Counted from the stretch's first letter, positions 6,206 through 13,564 are shown. The stretch: DNA of 13,764 bases from Omnitrophica WOR_2 bacterium RIFCSPLOWO2_12_FULL_51_8 (GCA_001805895.1 MHHD01000006.1:1-13764), one strand, 5' to 3'. Program-made: numbers and translations. The notes: generated by a model from the sequence alone, not told the origin.

Positions 6206-6496
6206 GTGGAGAAGCTAAGCATCGTGTCCCATGATTGGAAGTGGTTTGTCTACGTCATAGAATGTAAAGACAACACCTACTATACCGGCCTGACTTGGAA
6301 GCCGGAACTGCGCTACGACCAGCACCTTTCGGGTTTAGGAGGCAAGTACACAGCAAGGCACGGCGTTAAACGGATGGCCTATATAGAGGAGCAGGCAGAT
6401 TTGGAAACTGCAAGAAAGAGAGAACAACAGATTAAAGGCTGGAGTCAAGAGAAAAAGGAGAGGTTGATAAAAGGAGAATGGAAAAGTGAGTGGTAG
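6206..6496 (+). CDS. GIY-YIG domain protein (UPF0213 type)
   Basis: Up to 96 residues, the usual length of the single-domain family. FVYVIECKDNTYYTGLT is the GIY...YIG signature (here VYV...YTG). It is followed by the Arg-containing helix (ELRYDQHLSGLGGKYTARHG) and by YIEEQADLETARKREQQIKG, with the family's conserved Glu and lysine-rich end. Such proteins resemble the nuclease domain of UvrC and homing enzymes, but the cellular role of the UPF0213 group is unclear. The start is uncertain: GTG 6206 touches the palindrome, and GTG 6224 has GGAG 12 bases upstream and leaves less extra N-terminus. Residues before about W12 are not family-like and seem to derive from the repeat. Confidence 0.78.
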   Translation: MEKLSIVSHDWKWFVYVIECKDNTYYTGLTWKPELRYDQHLSGLGGKYTARHGVKRMAYIEEQADLETARKREQQIKGWSQEKKERLIKGEWKSEW

Positions 6497-6500
6497 GTTC

Positions 6501-6540
6501 TCGACTCGCCTCGCCACTTTCGGTGGCGAGGCTCGCTCGA
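6501..6540. repeat. Strong hairpin between GIY-YIG gene and Ig-like gene
   Basis: Perfect 10-bp stem GCCTCGCCAC (6508-6517) with GTGGCGAGGC (6523-6532) and loop TTTCG, extended imperfectly to TCGA on both sides. It follows the GIY-YIG stop closely and could stop transcription, but no T-run follows, so I class it as a REP-like palindrome rather than a proven terminator. Confidence 0.55.
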
Positions 6541-6549
6541 ACAATAACG

Positions 6550-8820
6550 ATGATAAAGCTAAAATTTACTTTGGCGCTCTGCGCGCTATTATTTTTTGCC
6601 TGCGTTGGGCAGGCGCGGGCGGCGGTGCTGGACAGCTGGCTGGAGGCCTTTGACCAGCGCGCCGACGGCTCCACGGTTGACGGCTATGATTCCTGGCAGG
6701 TCTATCAGGGCCTAAGCAATAACGCCCTGGTGCAGTTCGGGGTCACTCCCTTTGGCAAGGGCAAGGCCCTGCAAATAGCCGGCGCCAACCCGACCACAAA
6801 TGTCCAGAGGGCATTTAGCTACGGCAGCCTTACGCCCAGTTGGATCCGTTTTCGGGTGCGGCCGCCCCGCGCCGCGGTCACCCCGGCTGTCCCTACAGCA
6901 GGAATCCTGGCGGTTACCTTTGATCCCTCGGGAAAGCTCTTAGCCAGCGACGGCCAGTTGTGGGTGGACACCGGAAAGAGCTTTAATTTTGGCCAGTGGT
7001 ATGACGTAGCCGTCAAATTAAACTTTTCCACCCACCGCTACGATGTTTATTGCACCTCCAGCCAAACCCCTGATGTAGAATTCCTGCCGCTAAAAAGCGG
7101 CCTGCAATTTATTGACCCTAACGTGGATTCTTTAAGCAACTTAGAATTTCTGGGCGCCTACTCTAAAGCCAGCTCAGCCAGCGCTTATTTAGACGATATT
7201 TCCCTGATTTATATCTACCGCTTGGAAGTAATTACCCCGCCGCAGAAATTGATGTTAGGGCAGGCCTCCGGGCCGATTACCGTGCAGCTGCAGAATATTT
7301 TGTCTGAGCCGCAGACCGCGGTTAGCGATATGGTTTTGGAGTTAAAATCCACTTCCGACAAGGGGAAATTTTCCGCCCGGCGCGAGCCCTGGAGCGACAT
7401 CCGGCAGATTATCCTGCCCAAGAACGCGCAGGCGGCCGCGGTTTATTATAAGGATAACCAGGAAGGCAGGCCGATTATTAATTTCAGCGAATTTCCCGAG
7501 CAGGGCTTTGTCAAGGGGCTGCAGCAGTTGGAAGTGGTTTCCAAGGTTTCCTTCTTTGACCTGCAGGCCAATACCCCTCAGGTCGCCGGCGTTCCCTTTA
7601 AGGTAAAAATTATTGCCAAGGACAAGGACGGCAATTTAAACGAGGCCTATGGCGGAACGGTGAATCTCAGCGCGGATTATGTTTCCCCGCGTAGCGGGGC
7701 GGCTAAGATTTCTCCGGAGAGCGTATCCGGTTTTGCGCGCGGTGCGCTTGAGACGACCATTGTTTATCCTGACTGCGGTTCGATCACCATTACTGCCGCA
7801 GACAGCGAGAATCCTTCCCAGGCCGGCAGCAGCCCTCAGGTTTACTTTGTGCCGGCAAGCTTCCGGGTCAAGGCCGAAGATAAACAGGTGGTTTCCCGGC
7901 CCTTCAGCCTGGAGGTCAGCGCCCGCAATGCCGAGGGGATGCTTGCGCCAAATTATAACGGCACGGCGCGGCTTTATCCCATAGCAGTCAGCCCGCAGGA
8001 TATTCCCCAGGCCGTAGTTTTTCCCTCGCTAATCCAGGGCGGGGAATTTAAGGCCGGCATTGCTCAGGTGCCGGTCTCCTACAATCTTTATGGTACCATT
8101 AAATTAAAGGCCCAGGATAATATTGACGCTTTGCGGGAGGGCTATAGCGATGCAATAAAGTTCCTCCCGGCTAAGCTTGCGGCGCAAATTAGCCCGGCGC
8201 CGGGGAACCGGGGGTTCTTTTATGTCGGGGAGCCGGTGGCGGTGAAGGCGCAGGTCCTGGATGCGCTGAATAATCCTATCCCGAACTATCCGGGTAAAAT
8301 TGCGCTGGTTTCTTCTGCCGGGTTTAGTCTGCCTGCGGAATATGTCTTTAGCTTAGCGGATCAGGGGGCGCATACGTTCCTGGGGAGTTCTTCGCGTCCG
8401 GGAAATTTCAATGTGGAGATAAGGGCGGAGGATGGGTTACTGAAGGCGGTTTCCGCGGATATCTTAGTCAAGGACGCTACCCTGGTGGTGGAGGACACGG
8501 TTTCGCCCGTCGGCAGAGGCGAGGTAGTGATAAAATTAGTGGATGAGCTGGGGAATTTGATTAGCTCCGAGAATGAGCTGCCGGTAACGATCAGGGTGTT
8601 TGAAGATATTGAAAACTCCAGCGTTTTTCTGCCTTTCTTCACCGTGAGCTTGAAGGGCGGCAAGGCCACGGTCCCTATTTTAGATACCGAGGCCGAGGCC
8701 GTGGGCATCAGCGCCAGCGCCTCTTATAAGATTAAGGTTAAGCGGGGGACGGTTACCTTTGGCAAGGGCGGCCGCACCGGCATCGGCACGTTGTTGTGGC
8801 GGGAGTTGAAAAAGAAATAG
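6550..8820 (+). CDS. Secreted multi-Ig-like surface protein
   Basis: 756 residues from ATG 6550. A GTG further upstream at 6490 only reads through the hairpin, and the ATG gives a proper signal peptide (MIKLKFTLALCALLFFACVG then QARA, cleavage near 24). No clear ribosome site. Residues about 25-220 look like a LamG-like jelly-roll ending YLDDISLIYIYR. Then come four or five Ig/invasin-like beta modules at roughly 225-335, 335-432, 432-540, 540-640 and 640-740, each with an edge such as AGVPFKVKIIAKDKDGN, VSRPFSLEVSARNAEG or VGEPVAVKAQVLDALNNPIP. The C-terminus is basic (GGRTGIGTLLWRELKKK), with no LPXTG, PEP-CTERM or dockerin tail. Position just upstream of pseudopilin genes suggests export or assembly with the type II secretion machinery, by inference only. 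Confidence 0.82.
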   Translation: MIKLKFTLALCALLFFACVGQARAAVLDSWLEAFDQRADGSTVDGYDSWQVYQGLSNNALVQFGVTPFGKGKALQIAGANPTTNVQRAFSYGSLTPSWIRFRVRPPRAAVTPAVPTAGILAVTFDPSGKLLASDGQLWVDTGKSFNFGQWYDVAVKLNFSTHRYDVYCTSSQTPDVEFLPLKSGLQFIDPNVDSLSNLEFLGAYSKASSASAYLDDISLIYIYRLEVITPPQKLMLGQASGPITVQLQNILSEPQTAVSDMVLELKSTSDKGKFSARREPWSDIRQIILPKNAQAAAVYYKDNQEGRPIINFSEFPEQGFVKGLQQLEVVSKVSFFDLQANTPQVAGVPFKVKIIAKDKDGNLNEAYGGTVNLSADYVSPRSGAAKISPESVSGFARGALETTIVYPDCGSITITAADSENPSQAGSSPQVYFVPASFRVKAEDKQVVSRPFSLEVSARNAEGMLAPNYNGTARLYPIAVSPQDIPQAVVFPSLIQGGEFKAGIAQVPVSYNLYGTIKLKAQDNIDALREGYSDAIKFLPAKLAAQISPAPGNRGFFYVGEPVAVKAQVLDALNNPIPNYPGKIALVSSAGFSLPAEYVFSLADQGAHTFLGSSSRPGNFNVEIRAEDGLLKAVSADILVKDATLVVEDTVSPVGRGEVVIKLVDELGNLISSENELPVTIRVFEDIENSSVFLPFFTVSLKGGKATVPILDTEAEAVGISASASYKIKVKRGTVTFGKGGRTGIGTLLWRELKKK

Positions 8821-8841
8821 GTTACCAATTTATATGAGCAG

Positions 8842-9015
8842 TGTGCATAATCGGGTTTCGTTTATCGGTTAGCGGTTTCGGCTACGTATCGTAAATCGTC
8901 TTCGGTTTCGTGTGTCGTCTTCTTAAACGAAACCTTTTTAGACGATTTACGATAGACGATACGTAGCCGCAACCGAAACCGTTTAAGACGATAGACGAAA
9001 GTTGAATTATGCACA
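8842..9015. repeat. 174-bp foldback element (MITE-like)
   Basis: The ends are a perfect 10-bp inverted pair, TGTGCATAAT (8842-8851) and ATTATGCACA (9006-9015). Inside, CGGCTACGTATCGTAAATCG (from 8879) pairs with the right arm at 8941-8969, which carries seven extra bases. A central GGTTTCG / CGAAACC pair closes the loop. The whole spacer between the Ig-like gene and the first pseudopilin gene is this element. No coding capacity. Confidence 0.7.
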
Positions 9016-9031
9016 TCCATCAATTAATATA

Positions 9032-9454
9032 ATGATACTCAAGACGCGCAGCTTCACCTACATAGAAGTCTTAATCGCCTTAGCAGTGGTCGGAATACTC
9101 TTTATCCCGATGATGCGCCTTTTTTCGCACAGCTTATATTCTGCCACAGTTTCCGGAGACCTGATTACCGCGGTCAACTTATGCCGCTGGGAAATGGAGC
9201 GGGTGAAGAACCTTAATTTGACTAAGGCCCAGCTGGCTAAGTTAGGCGAGGTCTGGACGCCCGCGCTGGCAGAGCCGCCGTTTACGATTAATCACAGTAA
9301 ATGGCGCGTCCTGCGCTTAGTAAAGGATGCCGGCGCCGGGCCATTGGAGGTAGACGTTTTAACCTACCGCGCGGATAATTTGCAAAAGCCGGCGGCTTCA
9401 CTGACGACCTTAATCGAAGATAATGTATGGGTAACGCGGGAAGAGGTACAATAG
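9032..9454 (+). CDS. Type II secretion/type IV pilin-like pseudopilin (GspI-like)
   Basis: 140 residues from ATG 9032; the upstream TTG at 9002 lies in the foldback repeat. The N-terminus MILKTRS-FTYIEVLIALAV carries the prepilin cleavage and methylation site with the essential Glu at +5, followed by a hydrophobic helix to about residue 30. At -1 there is Ser instead of the usual Gly, tolerated in some prepilins but uncommon. The soluble part has AVNLCRWEMERVKNL and a C-terminal VDVLTYRADN strand, in keeping with minor pseudopilins of the GspI class. It would be inserted in the inner membrane and processed by a prepilin peptidase not in this window. Assignment as GspI rather than GspH/V is tentative. 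Confidence 0.8.
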   Translation: MILKTRSFTYIEVLIALAVVGILFIPMMRLFSHSLYSATVSGDLITAVNLCRWEMERVKNLNLTKAQLAKLGEVWTPALAEPPFTINHSKWRVLRLVKDAGAGPLEVDVLTYRADNLQKPAASLTTLIEDNVWVTREEVQ

Positions 9455-9457
9455 GTT

Positions 9458-9880
9458 ATGGGAACACAGATACACACAGATATAATAAAGATCCACACAG
9501 ATAAAAAGGCCCAGGTATACAAGCATCAGGAACTAACTGGCCAAATCTTAAACTGTGCCTTTGAAGTGCAGAATAACATCGGCAGTGGATTCTTAGAAAA
9601 GGTATATCAAAAGGCGCTTACCTATGAGCTTCAGAAAAAAGGCCTTAAAGTGGAAATACAAAAACCAATAAAGATAGTTTATAAAGACCAAAATATAGGC
9701 ACCTATATCGCTGATCTCATTGTTGAGGACAGGGTAATAGTTGAACTTAAGACAGTAGAGTTTTTGACTAGAATTCATACAGCTCAAACCTTGAATTATC
9801 TTAAAGCATCTGGTTACGACGTAGGTCTGATCCTGAATTTCTTCAGGCCTAAGCTAGAATTTAAACGGGTGGTTGTGTAA
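9458..9880 (+). CDS. GxxExxY protein (PD-(D/E)XK nuclease-like)
   Basis: 140 residues. GFLEKVY (44-50) is the family signature. D86 in IADLIVE and E96-x-K98 in VIVELKTVE form a PD-(D/E)XK-like active site, followed by HTAQTLNYLK. Length and motifs are complete, so the protein looks intact; the function of the family is not established. The first residues, TQIHTDIIKIHTDKK, are simply the translated ACACAGAT-type flanking repeat, and the stop TAA overlaps the right-hand repeat. Only the ATG at 9458 gives a start, four bases after the pseudopilin stop, with AGG upstream. It is a foreign insertion between two pseudopilin genes and is co-directional with them. Confidence 0.85.
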   Translation: MGTQIHTDIIKIHTDKKAQVYKHQELTGQILNCAFEVQNNIGSGFLEKVYQKALTYELQKKGLKVEIQKPIKIVYKDQNIGTYIADLIVEDRVIVELKTVEFLTRIHTAQTLNYLKASGYDVGLILNFFRPKLEFKRVVV

Positions 9881-9929
9881 TCTGTGTGTATCAAAAAAGT
9901 TGATATTTGACGTGAATCTGTGTGTATCT
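9468..9929 (+). mobile_element. GxxExxY cassette with terminal inverted repeats
   Basis: AGATACACACAGAT (9468-9481) and ATCTGTGTGTATCT (9916-9929) are perfect 14-bp inverted repeats enclosing the GxxExxY gene. Inner partial copies occur at 9493-9503 (CCACACAGATA) and 9880-9892 (ATCTGTGTGTATC). The unit lies between two pseudopilin genes. No transposase is encoded, so mobility would need help in trans or a nuclease-driven route. No clear target-site duplication was found. Confidence 0.6.
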
Positions 9930-9945
9930 AACTGAAAAGGTTTTA

Positions 9946-11166
9946 TTGGATAATAAAATAAGAAAAATAGGCTTTACCCTGATCGAGCTGCTCATTGCCG
10001 TTTCTATCTCCACGATGATCGGCGGCGCGCTGTATCTGAGCCTGAAGAGCGCCTTGGAGAGCTGGCAGGTTTCCGAGGACAGACTGCTCCTGCAGCATGT
10101 TACCGCGCGCCTGATGGAGGAGCTCACTGAAGGCCTGCCGGATACCTATGGCCTGCGCGATGCCCTGGAAATTACTGACGGGTCAGCGCAAATGTTAACT
10201 GTGGTGATGCCCTGGACTGATTCTACGCACGATTTCTCCTCCGGGATCTTCAATTATACCTTAAACAAGCACATCAAGCCCGGCACAGGCGCGCCGATTG
10301 CCGAGGCGCTGCTGCCCAATGCCGCTGAATATCGGGTAATCCCTGCCGGCATCATTGACAAGGGAAAACATGAGGAATACCCGGAGGCGCGCCTGAGCGT
10401 TAACCTTGCTCCCGGGGCGCGCCTGCGCTTTACTTTCCATCCGGATTATAAAAGAGACAGCGATTGCCTTACTACCTTTCGCTACGATGGGGCGGAAAAG
10501 GCCATTTTTATCGATGACCCGGATGGTTCGCGGAATATTTCCCGGAATGCCTTCGGAGTCAAAATTATTGATTTTCTTATCCGTTATTTTGATAATACTA
10601 ATAATGAGCTCGGGATGAATGGCTCGCTTAGCCCGGCGGATATACCTAAGATTAGCGGCTTAGAGCTTGCCTTTAAAGCGGAAAGCAAGGGCGGGAATGC
10701 GCGCGAGACCGTAACTTTTGTCGCCCTGCGCAACGCTCCGATGCGCTCGGGAAACCTGATATTAAGCCAGGGGTCGCGTTTTCCTATCCCGAATTCTAAT
10801 GAAGTAACTGCCTTTTCCCTGACTAACATGTCTGGGGTAAATAATGAGGATGAGCTGGTTCTGGATGCCCGGCCCTCCTCAGGCGGCAGGGATTGGCGCC
10901 TGAAAGTGGTATTTTCCCGGGCACCTAATTCCAACACGCCCTTAATTGAATATTTTCAAATTGAAAGCCCGGCAGGCAGTAAAATATATTCCGAGCGGGT
11001 CCGCCTGCCGGCAAGCTTAGGGTTGAATTTGCTTAGCTTAGGGCCAAACGGGATTTATGATTACGGTAACCAAGGCAATCCGGGCGAGACCGCTTTAACC
11101 GGCAAAGTGGAGCTGGAAGTGGAGAAGATGGACATTGCCGGCGCCAGCGTCTTCGTCCGTCCCTAA
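9946..11166 (+). CDS. Large pseudopilin (GspJ-like)
   Basis: 406 residues if started at TTG 9946, which has AAGG five bases upstream; the GTG at 9922 lies in the cassette's right repeat. The N-terminus reads KIRKIG-FTLIELLIAVSIS: a canonical prepilin site with Gly -1, Phe +1 and Glu +5, then a membrane helix. The next part, ALESWQVSEDRLLLQHVTAR and RLMEELTEG, fits GspJ minor pseudopilins. The protein is about twice the usual GspJ length. The extra beta-rich region from about residue 270 to the end, starting NLILSQGSRFPIP, is a second domain I cannot place. It probably caps the pseudopilus together with the GspI-like protein. Its native 5' end may have been reshaped by the cassette insertion. 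Confidence 0.8.
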   Translation: MDNKIRKIGFTLIELLIAVSISTMIGGALYLSLKSALESWQVSEDRLLLQHVTARLMEELTEGLPDTYGLRDALEITDGSAQMLTVVMPWTDSTHDFSSGIFNYTLNKHIKPGTGAPIAEALLPNAAEYRVIPAGIIDKGKHEEYPEARLSVNLAPGARLRFTFHPDYKRDSDCLTTFRYDGAEKAIFIDDPDGSRNISRNAFGVKIIDFLIRYFDNTNNELGMNGSLSPADIPKISGLELAFKAESKGGNARETVTFVALRNAPMRSGNLILSQGSRFPIPNSNEVTAFSLTNMSGVNNEDELVLDARPSSGGRDWRLKVVFSRAPNSNTPLIEYFQIESPAGSKIYSERVRLPASLGLNLLSLGPNGIYDYGNQGNPGETALTGKVELEVEKMDIAGASVFVRP

Positions 11167-11167
11167 T

Positions 11168-11226
11168 GGGGACACCCCATCAGCCAAAGCTAAGGGTGTC
11201 CCCCGATTGGGAAATGGGGTGTCCCC
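11168..11226. repeat. Triple GGGGTGTCCCC element
   Basis: Three copies of an 11-bp motif: GGGGACACCCC (11168-11178, inverted), GGGTGTCCCCC (11194-11204) and GGGGTGTCCCC (11216-11226). The outer two form a stem. It starts right after the pseudopilin stop and ends three bases before the next ATG, filling the whole junction and leaving no normal ribosome site. Confidence 0.65.
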
Positions 11227-11228
11227 TT

Positions 11229-11666
11229 ATGAGACAGTCAACGTTAGTTTTAGTATTGCTAATCGTGTTTTTCCCGGCCGCGGGTTACGGGGATACTAAG
11301 CAGTGGTCAGGGCTGGGCGACGGCTCCAGCTGGGAGGACCCGGCTAACTGGTCACCGTCCTTAACTGCCCCTGCAGCCAGCGACGATGCCTTAATCGATA
11401 AAGAAAATACCGCTGTCACTATGGAAAAAACTTTCAGCGTCAAATCCTTAGCATTAGGTGGCAAAGAAAGCGAGATCAGCCTGACCAAGCAGGAATTTGT
11501 TTACGGCGCGATTACGCCGGAAAATAGCGCTGACGCGGCGTTAGAATTAAGGCAAAACGGAATATTCACTTTGCAGAATGTCGGCGATGTCACCCTTAAG
11601 GGCGCGCTTAAATTTTCCAACCAGACGGCAATCCAGGAACCATCGTTTATGTTTGTGGCGGAATAA
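11229..11666 (+). CDS. Small secreted protein with W-DPANW motif
   Basis: 145 residues from ATG 11229. Signal peptide MRQSTLVLVLLIVFFPAAGY then GD. The mature start, KQWSGLGDGSSWEDPANWSP, followed by ASDDALIDKENTAVTM, is the repeat unit found in extracellular beta-solenoid or autotransporter-type proteins (W..NW...P...D.a.i pattern). Only one unit is present here, and the rest (ISLTKQEFVYGAITPENSAD, ALELRQNGIFTLQNVGDVTL) continues as beta strands. An upstream ATG at 11166 reads through the palindrome and is rejected as start. It lies between pseudopilin and ATPase genes, so an exported accessory or substrate of the system is a fair guess. It may be truncated by the repeat that follows. Confidence 0.7.
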   Translation: MRQSTLVLVLLIVFFPAAGYGDTKQWSGLGDGSSWEDPANWSPSLTAPAASDDALIDKENTAVTMEKTFSVKSLALGGKESEISLTKQEFVYGAITPENSADAALELRQNGIFTLQNVGDVTLKGALKFSNQTAIQEPSFMFVAE

Positions 11667-11678
11667 TGATTGGGTTAA

Positions 11679-11858
11679 ATCCAAAGACAAGGCTACAAAG
11701 GCAGGCAAGGCAAACAGGGTTACCGGGGGGAGAAGGGTAAAAGGCTAAAAAGGCAAAAGGGCTAACATGGCTGCGCGGCAGAAAGCCGTTCGTAGCCTTT
11801 TTGCCCTTATAGCCCTGTTGCCGTTTTGCCTTGATAGCCCTGAATGCCCTGTATGCCT
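11679..11858. repeat. Purine/pyrimidine foldback element
   Basis: A purine-rich left half (for example AGGCTAAAAAGGCAAAAGGG from 11742) faces a complementary pyrimidine-rich right half (TAGCCTTTTTGCCCTTATAG from 11793, then CCGTTTTGCCTTGATAGCCC). The units AAGGCTA and AAGGGC recur. A minus-strand frame across it encodes only repetitive AYRAFRAIKAKRQQG-like residues and is not a gene. It fills the gap before the ATPase gene. Confidence 0.6.
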
Positions 11859-11905
11859 CTAATAGTCTTGCAACTGTACTTTTTAAAAAAAGGGAGACTA
11901 ACACA

Positions 11906-13564
11906 ATGCCACCGAAGACCATAGGGGAATTATTAGTCGGCAAGAATATCATTACCGAGGCGCAGTTGGAAAAGGCGGCGGAGGAGGCCAAAAAAATCAA
12001 GCGGCCCTTCGGCGAGGTCCTGATAAGTAACGGCCTTGTCAGCGAGGCGCAGTTAGCGCAGGCGCAGAGCGAACAGTTGGGCGTGGCGTATCTTGATTTA
12101 TCCAAGTATGCTTCTGAGCCGGGGATCACCGAATCCCTGCCGCTGGATTTAGCCAGAAAGCGCCTTGCCCTGCCGCTTTTTAAATCCGCCACCGCCATTA
12201 CCGTGGCGATGAGCAATCCCTTGGATAAGGATGCGGTTCAGGAGATCCAGCAGGCGATGAAGACCCGTATCCGTCCGGTTTTCTCGGCGGCCTCGCAGAT
12301 TTTAAAGCGCATCGAAGAGGAATACGGCAAGTCCAGTTCGCCGGAAGTCGCGCGGGACATCGAGGACCTGCAGGCTTCCTCCAGGAGCCCGGCGGACGCC
12401 GCCAGCCTTGCCTCAGTAGTAAGCATCGTCGATAACTTAATCGCCAAGGCGGTGGAGATGGCCGCAAGCGACATTCACTTAGAGCCGCAAGGCGCTAATT
12501 TCTACTGCCGCTACCGCATTGACGGGCTTCTGCATGATATGCCCAAACTGCCCAAGCAATACGAAGGGGCGACCACCTCGCGGATTAAAATCATGGCTAA
12601 TATGGATATCGCCGAAAAGCGCCTGCCGCAGGACGGCCGCATCCAGACTGTCATCGGCAAGAGGAGCATTGATTTAAGGATCTCTACCTTCCCGACGATG
12701 CACGGGGAGAATGTGGTGATCCGGATCTTAGACAAAAGCCGTTCGCTTCTGACGTTAGAGCAATTGGGCATGCCGTTTGATTCGCGCCAGGTCTTTGAGG
12801 AGATGATCCGGCGGCCGCACGGGATCATTTTGGTTACCGGCCCTACCGGCTCAGGCAAGACCACCACGCTTTACGCGGTGCTGACCAAGATTAACTCTAC
12901 CGAGAAAAATATTATGACTATGGAAGACCCCATAGAATACGAGGTGGAGCGGGTGCGCCAATCGCAGGTAAATGTCAAGGCCGGCCTCACCTTTGCCTCT
13001 GGCCTGCGCTCGATTGTGCGCCAGGACCCGGATATCATCATGATCGGGGAAATCCGCGACTTCGAGACCGCGGAGATCGCCATCCACGCCGCCCTTACCG
13101 GGCACTTAGTCTTTTCCACCCTGCATACTAACGACGCCTTTAGCGCCGCCACCCGGTTAATTGATATGGGGGTAGAGCCGTTTTTGGTTTCCTCAGCCCT
13201 GATCTGCATCGTGGCCCAGCGGCTGATCCGCGTTTTATGCCCGAAGTGCAAAGAGCCGTATGCCCCGGGCCAGGAGCTGCTGGATGAGTTGAATATAAAA
13301 GCCCAGCCCGGGATGCAATTTTACCGCGAAAAGGGCTGCCGGGTCTGCCACCAGAGCGGATTTATCGGCAGATTAGGGCTTTTTGAGATGCTTATCCCGG
13401 ACAGCGAGATACAGGGATTGATCAATAAAAAAGCTCCGGCCAACATTGTCCGGGAAACTGCTGTCCGCAAGGGGATTAAGGCCCTGCGCGACGACGGCAT
13501 TGCCAAATTAGAGAGCGGAGTCACCAGCTTGTCGGAAGTGTTAAGGGTTACCCAGGAGGCGTAA
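11906..13564 (+). CDS. gspE: Type II secretion / type IV pilus assembly ATPase (GspE/PilB)
   Basis: 552 residues from ATG 11906, with GGGAG (11892-11896) upstream; the longer frame beginning at 11831 starts inside the repeat. The N-terminal GspE_N/MshEN domain (about 1-150) has GELLVGKNIITEAQLEKA and GEVLISNGLVSEAQLAQAQ. Then come SDIHLEPQ, Walker A GPTGSGKTT (312-320), Asp box TMEDPIEYE (338-346), Walker B-like DPDIIMIGEIRD (374-385), the conserved His region STLHTND, and a tetracysteine zinc motif C445xxC448...C478xxC481 as in GspE. It is the cytoplasmic hexameric motor driving pseudopilus growth. Flanking pseudopilins favour GspE over PilB, though secretin and GspF are outside the window. 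All catalytic motifs are intact. The stop codon overlaps the next start (TAATG). Confidence 0.93.
   Translation: MPPKTIGELLVGKNIITEAQLEKAAEEAKKIKRPFGEVLISNGLVSEAQLAQAQSEQLGVAYLDLSKYASEPGITESLPLDLARKRLALPLFKSATAITVAMSNPLDKDAVQEIQQAMKTRIRPVFSAASQILKRIEEEYGKSSSPEVARDIEDLQASSRSPADAASLASVVSIVDNLIAKAVEMAASDIHLEPQGANFYCRYRIDGLLHDMPKLPKQYEGATTSRIKIMANMDIAEKRLPQDGRIQTVIGKRSIDLRISTFPTMHGENVVIRILDKSRSLLTLEQLGMPFDSRQVFEEMIRRPHGIILVTGPTGSGKTTTLYAVLTKINSTEKNIMTMEDPIEYEVERVRQSQVNVKAGLTFASGLRSIVRQDPDIIMIGEIRDFETAEIAIHAALTGHLVFSTLHTNDAFSAATRLIDMGVEPFLVSSALICIVAQRLIRVLCPKCKEPYAPGQELLDELNIKAQPGMQFYREKGCRVCHQSGFIGRLGLFEMLIPDSEIQGLINKKAPANIVRETAVRKGIKALRDDGIAKLESGVTSLSEVLRVTQEA

Noticed and set aside
773..6496. 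A new defence system formed by brnTA, GIY-YIG and nearby genes
   Set aside because: These genes are far apart, on different strands, in separate transcription units, and each belongs to a family that commonly occurs alone; nothing links them.
6501..6540. Rho-independent terminator
   Set aside because: The 10-bp stem is strong but no T-run follows, and similar T-less palindromes occur throughout the window, so a repeat is the better reading.
9468..9929. CRISPR-like array from repeated ACACAGAT motifs
   Set aside because: The copies are inverted pairs at the ends of one gene, with no regular spacers and no cas genes.
11647..12216. 189-residue minus-strand protein with AYRAFRAIKAKRQQG-like sequence
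   Set aside because: It is the translation of the purine/pyrimidine foldback plus antisense gspE; no start signal and low complexity.
12198..13251. Several minus-strand open frames inside the ATPase gene
   Set aside because: Codon-bias shadows of the GC-rich gspE coding strand, which has every expected motif.
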